Source: Pseudomonas mandelii
Lineage (GTDB): Bacteria > Pseudomonadota > Gammaproteobacteria > Pseudomonadales > Pseudomonadaceae
Direction: 5' to 3'
Assembly: GCF_006438925.1 (NCBI RefSeq)
Contig: NZ_RCZA01000003.1
Location: forward strand, 348,241 to 412,240
DNA length: 64,000 nt
Shown: positions 19,379-28,657 of the stretch, piece after piece
How the letters are laid out: every line of letters begins with the position of its first letter
Numbering within the stretch: the first letter of the stretch is position 1
Made by a program: the position numbers and the translations under genes
The notes under the pieces: generated by a model
What the model was told of the DNA's origin: nothing
The model's database searches: none
Seen by the model: only the letters and a program-made list of their open reading frames with translations

Positions 19379-19683
19379 CAGATGTACAGGTCGAGGCCCA
19401 GCACATCCGAATCCCAATCGACAAAACCGGCGGTGCTCAGGTAGCTGGCCAGGGCCTTTGCGACACTGTTGCTCATGGCACGGTGATAAAGCATGTCTTG
19501 TTGACGGGCGGGGAGATTACTCAAGCGTTGCGCAGAGGCTTTGGCGGCGCGAGCGGCCATTTGCTCTTCGGATGGAATTTCCAGCTCGCCGTCGATATCG
19601 ACGTAGTCGTCATCCGCCACAGGGCCTTTGCGAGGCTTGCGCTTGATGGGGTAGGACTGAGAAGGAACGCCGTCTATACGCAT
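19378..19683 (-). CDS. Small conserved hypothetical protein, 101 aa
   Basis: A 101-residue protein upstream of and overlapping the DUF72 gene by one base, so translationally coupled to it. Basic N-terminus (PIKRKPRKGP), acidic centre (DDDYVDIDGE), and a helical second half with AARAAKASAQR and LPARQQDMLYHRAMS. No signal peptide. Unrecognised; coupling suggests a partner of the DUF72 protein. Confidence 0.72.
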   Translation of the reverse strand: MRIDGVPSQSYPIKRKPRKGPVADDDYVDIDGELEIPSEEQMAARAAKASAQRLSNLPARQQDMLYHRAMSNSVAKALASYLSTAGFVDWDSDVLGLDLYI

Positions 19684-19829
19684 GAGTACATGTCCGGTAT
19701 CAATGATGGCAGTTTAGTGGCGCATAGCCCACTTCGCAAACCGCCGAGTGATAACTAGAACACAGAAAATGGAAAAGGTTTAAAAGCGAAGGGTATAAAA
19801 CGACGATTGGCTACATTCGTTAGATCGCC

Positions 19830-19893
19830 TTCGCGAGCAGGCTCGCTCCCACAGGTTTTGCGCTAACCCGTGTGGGAGCGAGCCTGCTCGCGA
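19830..19893. repeat. REP pair (BIME)
   Basis: Inverted REP pair with short inner region, between tsaB and the 101-aa gene. Confidence 0.9.
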
Positions 19894-19916
19894 TAGGACC
19901 GACTCGGTCTCGGAAA

Positions 19917-20591
19917 TTAACGCGCTTTGGGAGTGGCCACTTTATCGCGCAAGTACACCGGCTGAGCCTCATCAGCCACGATCGCCTCACCACGCGCCCA
20001 GGCAAAACGCGCCAGGGTCAGCAGATCCTCAGCGTGAGGCAGCATGCCCGCATCCTGTCCGGTCAGGCTGACGGCGATTCGCTCGGCATATCCCCAGCCA
20101 GTGCCGGCGCCAAACCACGCACCGCTGGCGTCAGCCGGCAACGCGGCCACTTCCGGCGGCAGCACCGCTTCATTGCCGACCAGCCGCATCTCCCCCGCCG
20201 TTTCGCGGTAGCAACCCCAATACACTTCGTCCATGCGCGCATCGATGGCGGCCGCAACCTGGCTCACGCCATGTTCGCGATAGGCCCGCTGCGCCAGCAC
20301 GGCCAGGTTCGATACTGGCAACACCGGACGCTCCAGCGCAAATGCCAGCCCCTGCACCACGCCGATGGCGATCCGCACACCGGTGAACGCACCCGGACCA
20401 CGTCCGAAAGCGATGGCATCGACCGCTTGCAGGGTGGTCCCGGCATCCGCCAGCAACTGCTGAATCATCGGCAGCAGCTTTTGCGCATGCAGGCGCGGGA
20501 TCACCTCGTAATGGCTCGTGACTTTTCCGTCATGCAGCAAGGCAACGGAGCAAGCTTCAGTCGCGGTGTCCAGGGCCAGCAAGGTGCTCAT
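19917..20591 (-). CDS. tsaB: tRNA threonylcarbamoyladenosine biosynthesis protein TsaB
   Basis: A 224-residue ASKHA-fold protein that forms the TsaBDE complex, which transfers threonylcarbamoyl to A37 of ANN-decoding tRNAs. The N-terminal LLALDTATEACSVAL and GRGPGAFTGVRIAIG near residue 70 are the family signatures; TsaB lacks the metal-binding site of TsaD. The start at 20591 (MSTLLALD) is preceded by an extended frame of 20 residues without family similarity. It follows adk on the same strand, as in P. aeruginosa. Confidence 0.94.
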   Translation of the reverse strand: MSTLLALDTATEACSVALLHDGKVTSHYEVIPRLHAQKLLPMIQQLLADAGTTLQAVDAIAFGRGPGAFTGVRIAIGVVQGLAFALERPVLPVSNLAVLAQRAYREHGVSQVAAAIDARMDEVYWGCYRETAGEMRLVGNEAVLPPEVAALPADASGAWFGAGTGWGYAERIAVSLTGQDAGMLPHAEDLLTLARFAWARGEAIVADEAQPVYLRDKVATPKAR

Positions 20592-20638
20592 CGATGTTTC
20601 CGTAAGAGAGGTCAGAAAAAGTGCGCCAGTATAAACAA

Positions 20639-20662
20639 CTACGGCCCGCAAGCGGGCCGTAG
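20639..20662 (-). terminator. Hairpin between adk and tsaB, possible terminator
   Basis: Perfect 11-base arms (CTACGGCCCGC and GCGGGCCGTAG) with a two-base loop. On the minus strand it is followed by TTGTTTAT rather than a full T run, so it may attenuate rather than end transcription. Confidence 0.55.
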
Positions 20663-20678
20663 AAGATGAAGCGTTTTT

Positions 20679-21359
<681 letters not shown>

Positions 21360-21615
21360 TCAGATTCGCCTCGTGGGGCCAATCTCAAAAAAAGGGTCGT
21401 GACCGCCCAAACGGTCAAAGGCTGATCAAGATACACAGCAGGCCCGGACCACACAAGCCGCCGAAAGTCGGAGAAACCCGCGCCTGATGTGGCCTTTCGT
21501 CGGGGTCCCCCTAGTCGCAACCCCATCACTAACTGTCGCCTGGCAGCACTTTTCAACCCCTCGCCCACAGGCAACTCGACGCTCGCGCCGAGTGCCTTGC
21601 CCCACGACGAAAACC

Positions 21616-24246
21616 TTAGCCGGTATTACGCAAACCGGCGGCAATCCCCGCCACAGACACCAGCAGCGCCTGTTCTACCGGGCTGCCCTGCGCCACTTCC
21701 TGTTGTCGCGAACGCGCCAACAACTCGGCCTGCAATAGATGAAGAGGGTCGAGGTAAGTGTTGCGCAAGCGGATGAATTCAAGCGTGGCTGGGCTATGTG
21801 CCAGTAGCTGCGACTGACCGGTCAGCCCCAGGACCACCGAGCAGGCCTGCGACAATAGGTCGCGTAAATGCGCACCTAAAGGGAGCAGATCCGGCTCGAC
21901 CAAACGCTCATCGTAAGACCGGGCGATATCGGCATCGGCCTTGGCCAACACCATTTCCAGCATATCGATGCGCGTGCGGAAGAACGGCCACTGCTCACGC
22001 ATCTGCCCCAGCAGCTCACCTTCGCCGCGCTCCAGTGCCTTGCTCAGCGCCGCTTCCCAGCCGAGCCAGGCCGGCAACATCAGACGCGTCTGGGTCCAGC
22101 CGAAGATCCACGGGATCGCCCGCAGGCTTTCAATCCCGCCGGCGCGGCGCTTGGCCGGGCGACTGCCCAGCGGCAAGCGTCCCAGTTCCTGCTCCGGAGT
22201 GGACTGGCGGAAATACTCGACGAATTGCGGATTTTCCCGCACCACGGCGCGATAAGCGCTAACACCATCCGCAGCCAATTCGTCCATCAAATGGCGCCAG
22301 GCAGGCTCCGGTGGTGGTGGCGGCAGCAAGGTCGCTTCCAACACCGCTGCCAGGTACAGATTGAGGTTTTGCTCGGCGATGTCCGGCAGGCCGAATTTGA
22401 AACGAATCATTTCCCCCTGCTCGGTGGTACGGAAACGCCCCGCCACCGAACCCGGCGGCTGCGACAGAATCGCCGCGTGTGCCGGGCCGCCACCGCGCCC
22501 CACGGTGCCACCGCGACCGTGAAACAACAGCAGTTCCACTTGTTGCTCGCGGCAGATGTCGACCAAGCGCTCCTGCGCCCGATACTGTGCCCAGGCCGCC
22601 GCCGTCGTGCCGGCGTCCTTGGCCGAGTCGGAGTAGCCAATCATCACTTCCTGCGGCCCTTGCAGGCGCGAGCGATAACCGGGCAGCAGCAACAGTTTTT
22701 CGATCACCGGGCCGGCGTTGTCGAGGTCGGCAAGGGTTTCGAACAGCGGCACCACACGCATCGGCCGCAACACGCCAGACTCTTTGAGCAGCAGTTGCAC
22801 GGCCAGCACGTCGGAAGCGGCGCCGGCCATGGAGATCACATAAGAACCGAGCGATGCGCCCGGTGCGGCAGCGATTTCCCGGCAGGTCGCCAACACTTCA
22901 GCGGTGTCGGCCGATGGCTTGAAGTACGCCGGCAGTAACGGCCGGCGGTTGTTCAGTTCGCGCATCAGGAAGGCGATGCGCTCTTCCTCGCTCCAGTCCT
23001 CATAGCGCCCCAGGCCCAGGTAATCGGTGATCTCGGTCATGGCCGCGGTGTGTCGCGTCGAGTCCTGACGCACATCGAGCCGCACCAGGAACAGCCCGAA
23101 TGTCACCGCCCGGCGCAGGCAATCGAGCAGCGGCCCATCAGCGATCACGCCCATGCCGCACTCATGCAGCGAGTGGAAGCACAGCTCCAGCGGATCAAGC
23201 AGCTCGCGGTTGTTTTGCAACACATCGGCGGGTGCCGGCGTGGTCTGCGTCAAGGAGGCATGAGCCCAGTTACGCGTCGCGCGCAGGCGTTCACGCAACT
23301 GTTTTAGCACCGCGCGGTAAGGTTCGGCGCTGTCCCCGGCCTTCGCCTTCAAGTCATCGCTGGCCTGCTGCATCGACAACTCGGCCGCCAGGTGATCGAC
23401 ATCGCGCAGGTACAAGTCCGCGGCCATCCACCGCGCCAGAAGCAAGACTTCACGGGTTACGGCGGCGGTCACGTTGGGGTTGCCGTCACGGTCGCCGCCC
23501 ATCCACGAGGCAAAGCGAATCGGCGCGGCCTCCAGTGGGAGGTGCAGACCAGTGGCGTCATGCAGGGCTTTATCAGCCTTGCGCAAATAGTTGGGAATCG
23601 CCTGCCACAGCGAATGCTCGATCACCGCGAAGCCCCATTTGGCTTCATCCACGGGGGTTGGGCGGGTGCGACGGATTTCTTCGGTGTGCCAGGCTTCGGC
23701 GATCAGGCGCTGCAACTTGGTCTGGATCTGCTCGCGTTCGGCAGTGGTCAGGTCGCGATGGTCCTGGGCGGCCAGTTGCGCGGCAATGGCGTCGTACTTC
23801 TGGATCAGCGTGCGGCGCGCGACTTCGGTCGGGTGCGCGGTGAGGACCAGTTCAATCTCCAGCCTCCCCAGTTGCCGGGCCAGTGATTCGGCGCCATGAC
23901 CTTCAGCACTCAGGCGGGCGAGCAGTTCCGGCAGTACCCGCGCTTCGAACGGCGCAGGCTGTGACTCTTCGCGACGGTGAATCAGCTGATATTGCTCGGC
24001 GATATTGGCCAGGTTGAGAAACTGGTTGAACGCCCGCGCCACCGGCAGCAACTCTTCTTCGCTCAATTGGTTGAGGCTGGCGCTCAGTTCAGCGTCCATT
24101 GAACCGCGACGGTCGGCCTTGGCGCCCTTGCGGATCTGCTCGATCTTGTCGAGAAAACCGTCCCCGTACTGTTCACGAATGGTGTTGCCCAACAGCTCAC
24201 CCAACAGGTGAACATCCTCGCGCAAGCGTGCATCAATATCGGTCAT
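21616..24246 (-). CDS. ppc: Phosphoenolpyruvate carboxylase
   Basis: An 876-residue anaplerotic enzyme making oxaloacetate from PEP and bicarbonate. Visible signatures are [13 protein letters not shown] with the catalytic His, [27 protein letters not shown], and the C-terminal GLRNTG, whose last residues close on the active site. Start at 24246 ([11 protein letters not shown]) rather than the longer frame, whose extra 47 residues come from the adjoining repeat region. A 274-base gap without features separates it from adk. Confidence 0.96.
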   Translation of the reverse strand: MTDIDARLREDVHLLGELLGNTIREQYGDGFLDKIEQIRKGAKADRRGSMDAELSASLNQLSEEELLPVARAFNQFLNLANIAEQYQLIHRREESQPAPFEARVLPELLARLSAEGHGAESLARQLGRLEIELVLTAHPTEVARRTLIQKYDAIAAQLAAQDHRDLTTAEREQIQTKLQRLIAEAWHTEEIRRTRPTPVDEAKWGFAVIEHSLWQAIPNYLRKADKALHDATGLHLPLEAAPIRFASWMGGDRDGNPNVTAAVTREVLLLARWMAADLYLRDVDHLAAELSMQQASDDLKAKAGDSAEPYRAVLKQLRERLRATRNWAHASLTQTTPAPADVLQNNRELLDPLELCFHSLHECGMGVIADGPLLDCLRRAVTFGLFLVRLDVRQDSTRHTAAMTEITDYLGLGRYEDWSEEERIAFLMRELNNRRPLLPAYFKPSADTAEVLATCREIAAAPGASLGSYVISMAGAASDVLAVQLLLKESGVLRPMRVVPLFETLADLDNAGPVIEKLLLLPGYRSRLQGPQEVMIGYSDSAKDAGTTAAAWAQYRAQERLVDICREQQVELLLFHGRGGTVGRGGGPAHAAILSQPPGSVAGRFRTTEQGEMIRFKFGLPDIAEQNLNLYLAAVLEATLLPPPPPEPAWRHLMDELAADGVSAYRAVVRENPQFVEYFRQSTPEQELGRLPLGSRPAKRRAGGIESLRAIPWIFGWTQTRLMLPAWLGWEAALSKALERGEGELLGQMREQWPFFRTRIDMLEMVLAKADADIARSYDERLVEPDLLPLGAHLRDLLSQACSVVLGLTGQSQLLAHSPATLEFIRLRNTYLDPLHLLQAELLARSRQQEVAQGSPVEQALLVSVAGIAAGLRNTG

Positions 24247-24382
24247 CAGCAGTTCTCCAGCGAAAATCCGGGGGTGCTTCGTCGTTAGAGAGTGCCGCTG
24301 TAAAGCGGTTCTTACAAGCGGACGACGATGGGAATGCTGTTCGCCCGAGAAAGTTTTGGGATTGGGGATTGGGATTGCTGGG

Positions 24383-24650
24383 GGCATATCCGTTTCTGCG
24401 GTGGTGGCTGCTGGCGGTTTCGCTTTTACAGCGAGTCACTTGGAAAAGCCCCAAGTAACCAAGGGCTCTTGCCCCGCCATTCGGTGCCTCGCCTAGGCTC
24501 GGCATGCCCTCACTCCGGCATTGCTCCGGGGGCCCGCCGCCATCGGCCATCCATGGCCGGGGGCGGCTACCGCGGCATCCTTGCCGCGGTGCCCCCTGCG
24601 CAATACCTGCGTTCGGCCTCTGGGAAAGGGGCAACAGATCAAAATCAAAT
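24383..24650 (-). repeat. Long intergenic repeat, inverted copy (arm 1)
   Basis: Reverse complement of much of the element at 24740-25043. The match runs from a GCATATCCGTTTCTGCGG end through GCGAGTCACTTGGAAAAG, AACCAAGGGCTCTTGCCCC and CATCGGCCATCCATGGCC, with scattered differences. It lacks the CAGGCCGAGCG end. No plausible gene. Confidence 0.8.
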
Positions 24651-24739
24651 GCCACAGCCGCAGCCACAGCAAGATCAAAAGATCGCAGCCTCGTTTCACT
24701 CGACAGCTCCTACCGGGGGGGGGTGTACGCACGCTCCTC

Positions 24740-25043
24740 ACCACTCAACAGGCCGAGCGTTAGCTCGCCTGCAGCTTTTGATCTTGATGCACCGCCGCCT
24801 CGAGAGGCCGAGTGGAGGTTCTGCGCAGTGGGCAACCCGGCATGGATGCCGGGTTAGCCGCCCCCGGCCATGGATGGCCGATGGCGGCGGGCCCACGGAG
24901 CAGGACCGGAGCGAGGGCATGCCGAGCCTGGGCGAGGCACCGAACGTCAGGGGCAAGAGCCCTTGGTTACTTGGGGCTTTTCCAAGTGACTCGCTGTAAA
25001 AGCGAAACCGCCAGCAGCCATCACCGAAGAAACGGATATACAC
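24740..25043 (+). repeat. Long intergenic repeat, full-length copy (arm 2)
   Basis: Same element as at 24383-24650 in opposite orientation, forming a long inverted repeat with arms of roughly 240 bases and about 100-190 bases between them. The spacer holds half of another repeat (GATCGCAGCCTCG...CGACAGCTCCTAC, 24678-24715). Together with the adjoining sequence this explains the 985-base gap between ppc and the gene at 25231; I see no gene there. Confidence 0.8.
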
Positions 25044-25230
25044 CCAATCCGCCGCCACAAATGAGCGTGAACGCCTGAAGCACCAAGGCAACGTTCACCA
25101 TAAGACGACGAAGGGACTTTAAACCTTGGGCGTTAAAGCTAGTCTGAAGAGTAAGCCGTACAACGGCTGCAGCCGGCGATTGCCGGACACTGACACTGCC
25201 TGCCACGAGCAGGTGCGCATTGAGGTCACT

Positions 25231-25575
25231 ATGAAAATCCGCGAGCTTGCCCATCACTGGGAAGAAAACGCCAAGGGTCGCCTGACCGACACCGGATACT
25301 CGATTCATCTGGATGTGGAGGCCGCCGCACGGCTGGCGGCCATTATCGAGATGTACCCCAAACGGCAGCCCGAAGAACTGCTCGGAGAGCTGATCGGCGC
25401 CGCCCTGGAAGAGCTCGAAAAGAGCTTTCCGTATGTGAAGGGCTCGACCGTCGTGGCCACCGACGAAGAAGGTGATCCGCTGTACGAAGACGTCGGTCCG
25501 ACTCCGCGTTTTCTCGCATTGTCCCGTCGTCATTTGCACGATTTGTCGGCCGTCGACGACAAACAGAAACACTGA
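25231..25575 (+). CDS. Conserved hypothetical protein, 114 aa
   Basis: A 114-residue soluble protein starting MKIRELAHHWEENA. It contains the segment LDVEAAARLAAIIEMYP followed by an acidic helical part (GAALEELEKSFPY) and ends in a basic tail. Homologues in Pseudomonas are, as far as I recall, sometimes labelled pilin assembly protein, but nothing here demonstrates that. No signal peptide. The frame extends upstream, but the ATG at 25231 is the natural start for the family N-terminus. Confidence 0.72.
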   Translation: MKIRELAHHWEENAKGRLTDTGYSIHLDVEAAARLAAIIEMYPKRQPEELLGELIGAALEELEKSFPYVKGSTVVATDEEGDPLYEDVGPTPRFLALSRRHLHDLSAVDDKQKH

Positions 25576-25604
25576 TTACCGCACTTCTTTCCCCCTCCCA
25601 AAAT

Positions 25605-25641
25605 GCGTATTCCTGACCCCTTACAGGGCCGGGAATACTGC
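25605..25641 (+). other. Nested hairpins after the 114-aa gene
   Basis: TGCGTATTCC pairs with GGGAATACTGCA around a CCCC/GGG inner stem. An outer pair TTACCGCA (25576-25583) and TGCGGTAA (about 25646-25653) encloses it. There is no T tail, so this may be a protective 3' structure rather than a simple terminator. Confidence 0.5.
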
Positions 25642-25718
25642 AGCTTGCGGTAAGAATTCCCGGTTTAGAGCCTTGTCCTCCCGGTCAAAGTTTTTTCGGG
25701 CAATAGGCCATATTCTCT

Positions 25719-25746
25719 GAACTTTCGAAAAACGCCTCGGGTCACA
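25719..25746 (+). promoter_or_regulatory. AlgU (sigma-22/RpoE-type) promoter upstream of the lptF operon
   Basis: GAACTT, 17 bases, then TCACA fits the extracytoplasmic sigma consensus (GAACTT, N16-17, TCNNA). It is followed by a leader of about 100 bases to the DUF4398 gene. lptF of P. aeruginosa is known to depend on AlgU, which supports the reading. Confidence 0.7.
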
Positions 25747-25850
25747 CCCATTAACCACGCCTGGGACGGCCGATTTAAAACACCCCCGGAAATTGAAGGT
25801 TGCGGCTCCTTGCCCAGGATGGATTTTTAAGTTTTTCAGGAGTTTTTCCA

Positions 25851-26264
25851 ATGGAGTTGAAAACCATGAAGACCCGAACTTCCCAATCCTCGTTCAACCA
25901 CCTGCGCGGCCTGAAACTGGCAGCACTGGCCATCGGCGGCAGCTTCATTCTGGCCGGTTGTGCCGGCAACCCGCCAAGCGAGCAATTCGCCGTGACGGAA
26001 TCGGCGGTCAACAGCGCCGTCAGTGCCGGCGGTACCGAATTCGCGGCAGTGGAAATGAAGTCCGCGCAGGACAAGCTCAAACAAGCCGAAATCGCCATGC
26101 ACGACAAAAAGTATGACGAAGCCAAAGTCCTGGCCGAACAGGCCGAGTGGGACGCTCGCGTGGCTGAGCGCAAAGCTCAGGCTATCAAAGCTGAACAAGC
26201 TGTGAAGGACTCTCAGAAAGGTGTTCAAGAATTGCGTCAGGAAAGCCAGCGCACCGTGCAGTAA
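25851..26264 (+). CDS. DUF4398 lipoprotein
   Basis: A 137-residue predicted outer-membrane lipoprotein: basic N-terminus, hydrophobic stretch, lipobox ILAGC near residue 37. The rest is a long helix of Ala, Lys, Glu and Gln (KSAQDKLKQAEIAMHDKKYDEA), typical of DUF4398 and likely to form a coiled coil. ATG 25851 follows AGGAG; an alternative ATG at 25866 would shorten the unusually long n-region. The next gene, with the same type of helix followed by an OmpA domain, starts 49 bases later in the same operon. Confidence 0.88.
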   Translation: MELKTMKTRTSQSSFNHLRGLKLAALAIGGSFILAGCAGNPPSEQFAVTESAVNSAVSAGGTEFAAVEMKSAQDKLKQAEIAMHDKKYDEAKVLAEQAEWDARVAERKAQAIKAEQAVKDSQKGVQELRQESQRTVQ

Positions 26265-26313
26265 GCGGCGCGGCACGACGTATTTCTTACTCGACTAAAA
26301 GGACGAAACCACC

Positions 26314-27102
26314 ATGCGTAAACAATTGATGATCCCTGCCCTGCTGGCCGCAAGCGTTGCACTGGCTGCCTGCTCCACGCCGCCGAACGCGAACCTGGAA
26401 CAGGCCCGCACCAACTACACCGGCCTGCAAACCAACCCGCAAGCCAGCAAAGTCGCGGCGCTGGAAACCAAAGAAGCCAGCGATTACCTGGACAAGGCCG
26501 ACAAGGCTTACCAGGACAAAGAAAACCAGGCCACGGTCGACCAACTGGCTTACCTGACCAATCAACGTGTTGAAGTGGCGAAGCAGACCATCGCCCTGCG
26601 CAACGCCGAAGCCAATCTGAAAAATGCTTCCGCGCAGCGTGCCCAGGCTCGTCTGGATGCCCGCGACGCGCAGATCAAGCAATTGCAGGACAGCCTGAAC
26701 GCCAAGCAGACCGATCGCGGCACCTTGGTGACGTTCGGTGATGTGTTGTTTGCCACTGACAGGGCTGATCTGAAGTCCAGCGGTCTGGTGAATATCAACA
26801 AACTGGCGCAGTTCCTCTCGGAAAACCCTGATCGCAAAGTGATCGTCGAGGGCTACACCGACAGTACGGGCACTTCGAACCACAACCTGTCGCTGTCCGA
26901 GCGTCGTGCCGGTTCCGTGCGCATGGCGCTGGTGAAAATGGGCGTTGATCCAGCGCGCATCGTGGCGCAGGGTTACGGCAAGGAATACCCGGTGGCCGAG
27001 AACAGCAGCGTCTCGGGCCGTGCGATGAACCGTCGGGTGGAAGTGACCATTTCCAACGACAACCAGCCGGTGATCCCGCGTTCGGCGGTTAGCTCGAACT
27101 GA
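26314..27102 (+). CDS. lptF: OmpA-family outer-membrane lipoprotein LptF
   Basis: A 262-residue lipoprotein with lipobox ALAAC near residue 20. Then comes a DUF4398-like helical region (residues 25-135) and a C-terminal OmpA-like peptidoglycan-binding domain: FATDRADLKSSG, VEGYTDSTGT and NLSLSERRAGSVRMAL, with the diaminopimelate-contacting Asp and Arg in place. It probably tethers the outer membrane to the wall. In P. aeruginosa LptF contributes to survival in harsh conditions and is controlled by AlgU, in line with the promoter at 25719. Confidence 0.92.
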   Translation: MRKQLMIPALLAASVALAACSTPPNANLEQARTNYTGLQTNPQASKVAALETKEASDYLDKADKAYQDKENQATVDQLAYLTNQRVEVAKQTIALRNAEANLKNASAQRAQARLDARDAQIKQLQDSLNAKQTDRGTLVTFGDVLFATDRADLKSSGLVNINKLAQFLSENPDRKVIVEGYTDSTGTSNHNLSLSERRAGSVRMALVKMGVDPARIVAQGYGKEYPVAENSSVSGRAMNRRVEVTISNDNQPVIPRSAVSSN

Positions 27103-27121
27103 GTTGAACCTGCTTTAACGC

Positions 27122-27157
27122 AAAAGCCCCGCCTGAGTCGATCAGGCGGGGCTTTTG
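27122..27157 (+). terminator. Rho-independent terminator after lptF
   Basis: AAAAGCCCCGCCTGA, five-base loop, TCAGGCGGGGCTTTT with T tail. Confidence 0.93.
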
Positions 27158-27168
27158 TTTTTAAGATC

Positions 27169-27260
27169 AAAAGATCGCAGCCTCGTTTCACTCGACAGCT
27201 CCTACAGAAGCACACGGTCTAATGTAGGAGCTGTCGAGTGAAACGAGGCTGCGATCTTTT
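27169..27260. repeat. Palindromic intergenic repeat (GATCGCAGCC family)
   Basis: Perfect 38-base inverted arms, reading AAAAGATCGCAGCCTCG... at the left and its complement at the right, with a 16-base loop. It lies between the converging lptF and the 109-aa gene. Confidence 0.92.
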
Positions 27261-27268
27261 CGGGAGCG

Positions 27269-27598
27269 TTACGGTTGCAGCTTCTGCGGGGTTTCCTCAC
27301 CCATGCAGCGCACGGCTTTTTTCTTGTTGTTGACCAACACGCCGCTCAGGCCTTTCTGTTCGGTGTCGAACATCACCAGCACGCCATCGATGCACTGCGC
27401 GACTTGCGGGGCCGGTTCCAGGGAGACTTTGTAGTCTTCGCCCGGCACAGTCTTGAGCATGGTGAAGTCACTGAGCAGCAGCGCATCTTCGGGTTTGGCG
27501 AAGTGCAGGTAGCCGTAGAACCACAGGGCTCCGACAGTACCGAGGATGCTGCAGATACCGGTGATGATCAGCGGGATGGCGTTACGTTCTTCACTCAT
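27269..27598 (-). CDS. Hypothetical membrane-anchored protein, 109 aa
   Basis: A 109-residue protein with one N-terminal membrane helix (residues 9-28) and a soluble remainder on the far side, with two Cys (QCIDG and RCMGE) that could form a disulfide in the periplasm. Not recognised. Its start overlaps the stop of the hydrolase gene by four bases, so translation is coupled. Confidence 0.75.
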   Translation of the reverse strand: MSEERNAIPLIITGICSILGTVGALWFYGYLHFAKPEDALLLSDFTMLKTVPGEDYKVSLEPAPQVAQCIDGVLVMFDTEQKGLSGVLVNNKKKAVRCMGEETPQKLQP

Positions 27599-28509
27599 TG
27601 CGGACTCTCTGGTGGTTCATCTTCAGAATTTTTCGGCGCCGGGTAATTCGGGACTTCGCCCAGGCGGCGCAGACCGTTGAAATGCTGCGGGTCGTCGAGA
27701 AAACGCAGCATGACTTTGCGCCAGACCGGGTCGGCGAATGTCTGCACATGACCGCCACGGGTCAGTTGCAGCACACGCGGCGGCGGCGCAGCTTGATACA
27801 GACGGATGCCGTTGGAAAGGGGCACGATCGGATCGTCAATGCTGTGGTAGATCAGTTTCGGTACGCCATTGAGCTGCGCCATGGAGTTGATCGCGCTGTC
27901 TCCATCCGGCACCAGCCACGATAGCGGGACCTGAAACGTCCAGAACACCCAAGAGTTGCTCAACGCATAGCGACCGACACTGCGGTAACTGGCGGGCACG
28001 CCATCGAGGACGAAGGCCTTGAGTTGTTTCTGGCGCTCGGGGTGCTGAACCAGGTAATGCACGGCCATCGAACCGCCGAGGCTTTGCCCCAAGAGGATCA
28101 GCGGCTTGCCCTTGACCTCCGGCGCCTGATCGAGCCATTTGAACGCGGCGTCGATGTCCTGGTAGATCGCCGGCAGCGTCGGTTCACCCTCGGACAGACC
28201 GTAACCGCGATAGTCCAGCAGCAACACTTGATACCCTTCTTTCGGCAACCACCAACTCCCCCCAAGGTGCATGGGCAGATTGCCGCCGTTACCGTGCAAG
28301 TGCAGCACCGTGCCTTTGACCTCGACACCTTGTTTGGCCGGCAACCACCAGCCGTGCAGCTTGAGGCCGTCGGCGGTGGTCAGGGTGACGTCGCGGTATT
28401 CGAGTTTTGCTTTTTCCGGGGTAAACAGCTGGCCAGGCTCGGGGTAGAACAGCAGCGAGCTGCAGCCGCCGAGGGTCAGCAGCAGGCAGAAAATACCGAG
28501 GATTCTCAT
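27595..28509 (-). CDS. Alpha/beta hydrolase, predicted lipoprotein
   Basis: A 304-residue serine hydrolase. N-terminal lipobox LGGC (Cys near residue 14) predicts export and lipidation. The nucleophile elbow GQSLGG, an acid in SIDDPIVP and a late His in RGGHVQTF complete the triad. The core (LHLHGNGGN, LLDYRGYGLSEG) resembles BEM46/YfhR-type esterases. The start at 28509 gives the lipoprotein signal; the upstream frame runs through a REP pair and is rejected. Coupled to the small membrane gene. Confidence 0.88.
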   Translation of the reverse strand: MRILGIFCLLLTLGGCSSLLFYPEPGQLFTPEKAKLEYRDVTLTTADGLKLHGWWLPAKQGVEVKGTVLHLHGNGGNLPMHLGGSWWLPKEGYQVLLLDYRGYGLSEGEPTLPAIYQDIDAAFKWLDQAPEVKGKPLILLGQSLGGSMAVHYLVQHPERQKQLKAFVLDGVPASYRSVGRYALSNSWVFWTFQVPLSWLVPDGDSAINSMAQLNGVPKLIYHSIDDPIVPLSNGIRLYQAAPPPRVLQLTRGGHVQTFADPVWRKVMLRFLDDPQHFNGLRRLGEVPNYPAPKNSEDEPPESPQ

Positions 28510-28550
28510 CCTATGAAACCTCGCGAAGTGTGGTTGGAATACGGACCACA

Positions 28551-28640
28551 TGTGGGAGCGGGCTTGCTCGCGAATGCGGTTTAACATTCAACATTTCTGT
28601 TGTCTGACACACTGCTTTCGCGAGCAAGCCCGCTCCCACA
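28551..28640. repeat. REP pair (BIME)
   Basis: Inverted REP pair of the GCGAGCAAGCCCGC variant with a 36-base inner part, between two same-strand operons. Confidence 0.9.
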
Positions 28641-28657
28641 TTTGGACGGCGTACACG

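Noticed and set aside
24233..25091. ORFs of 80-220 aa across the long inverted repeat
   Set aside because: Frames are present on both strands of the repeat, shift between copies and lack ribosome sites; the copies align as DNA, not as protein.
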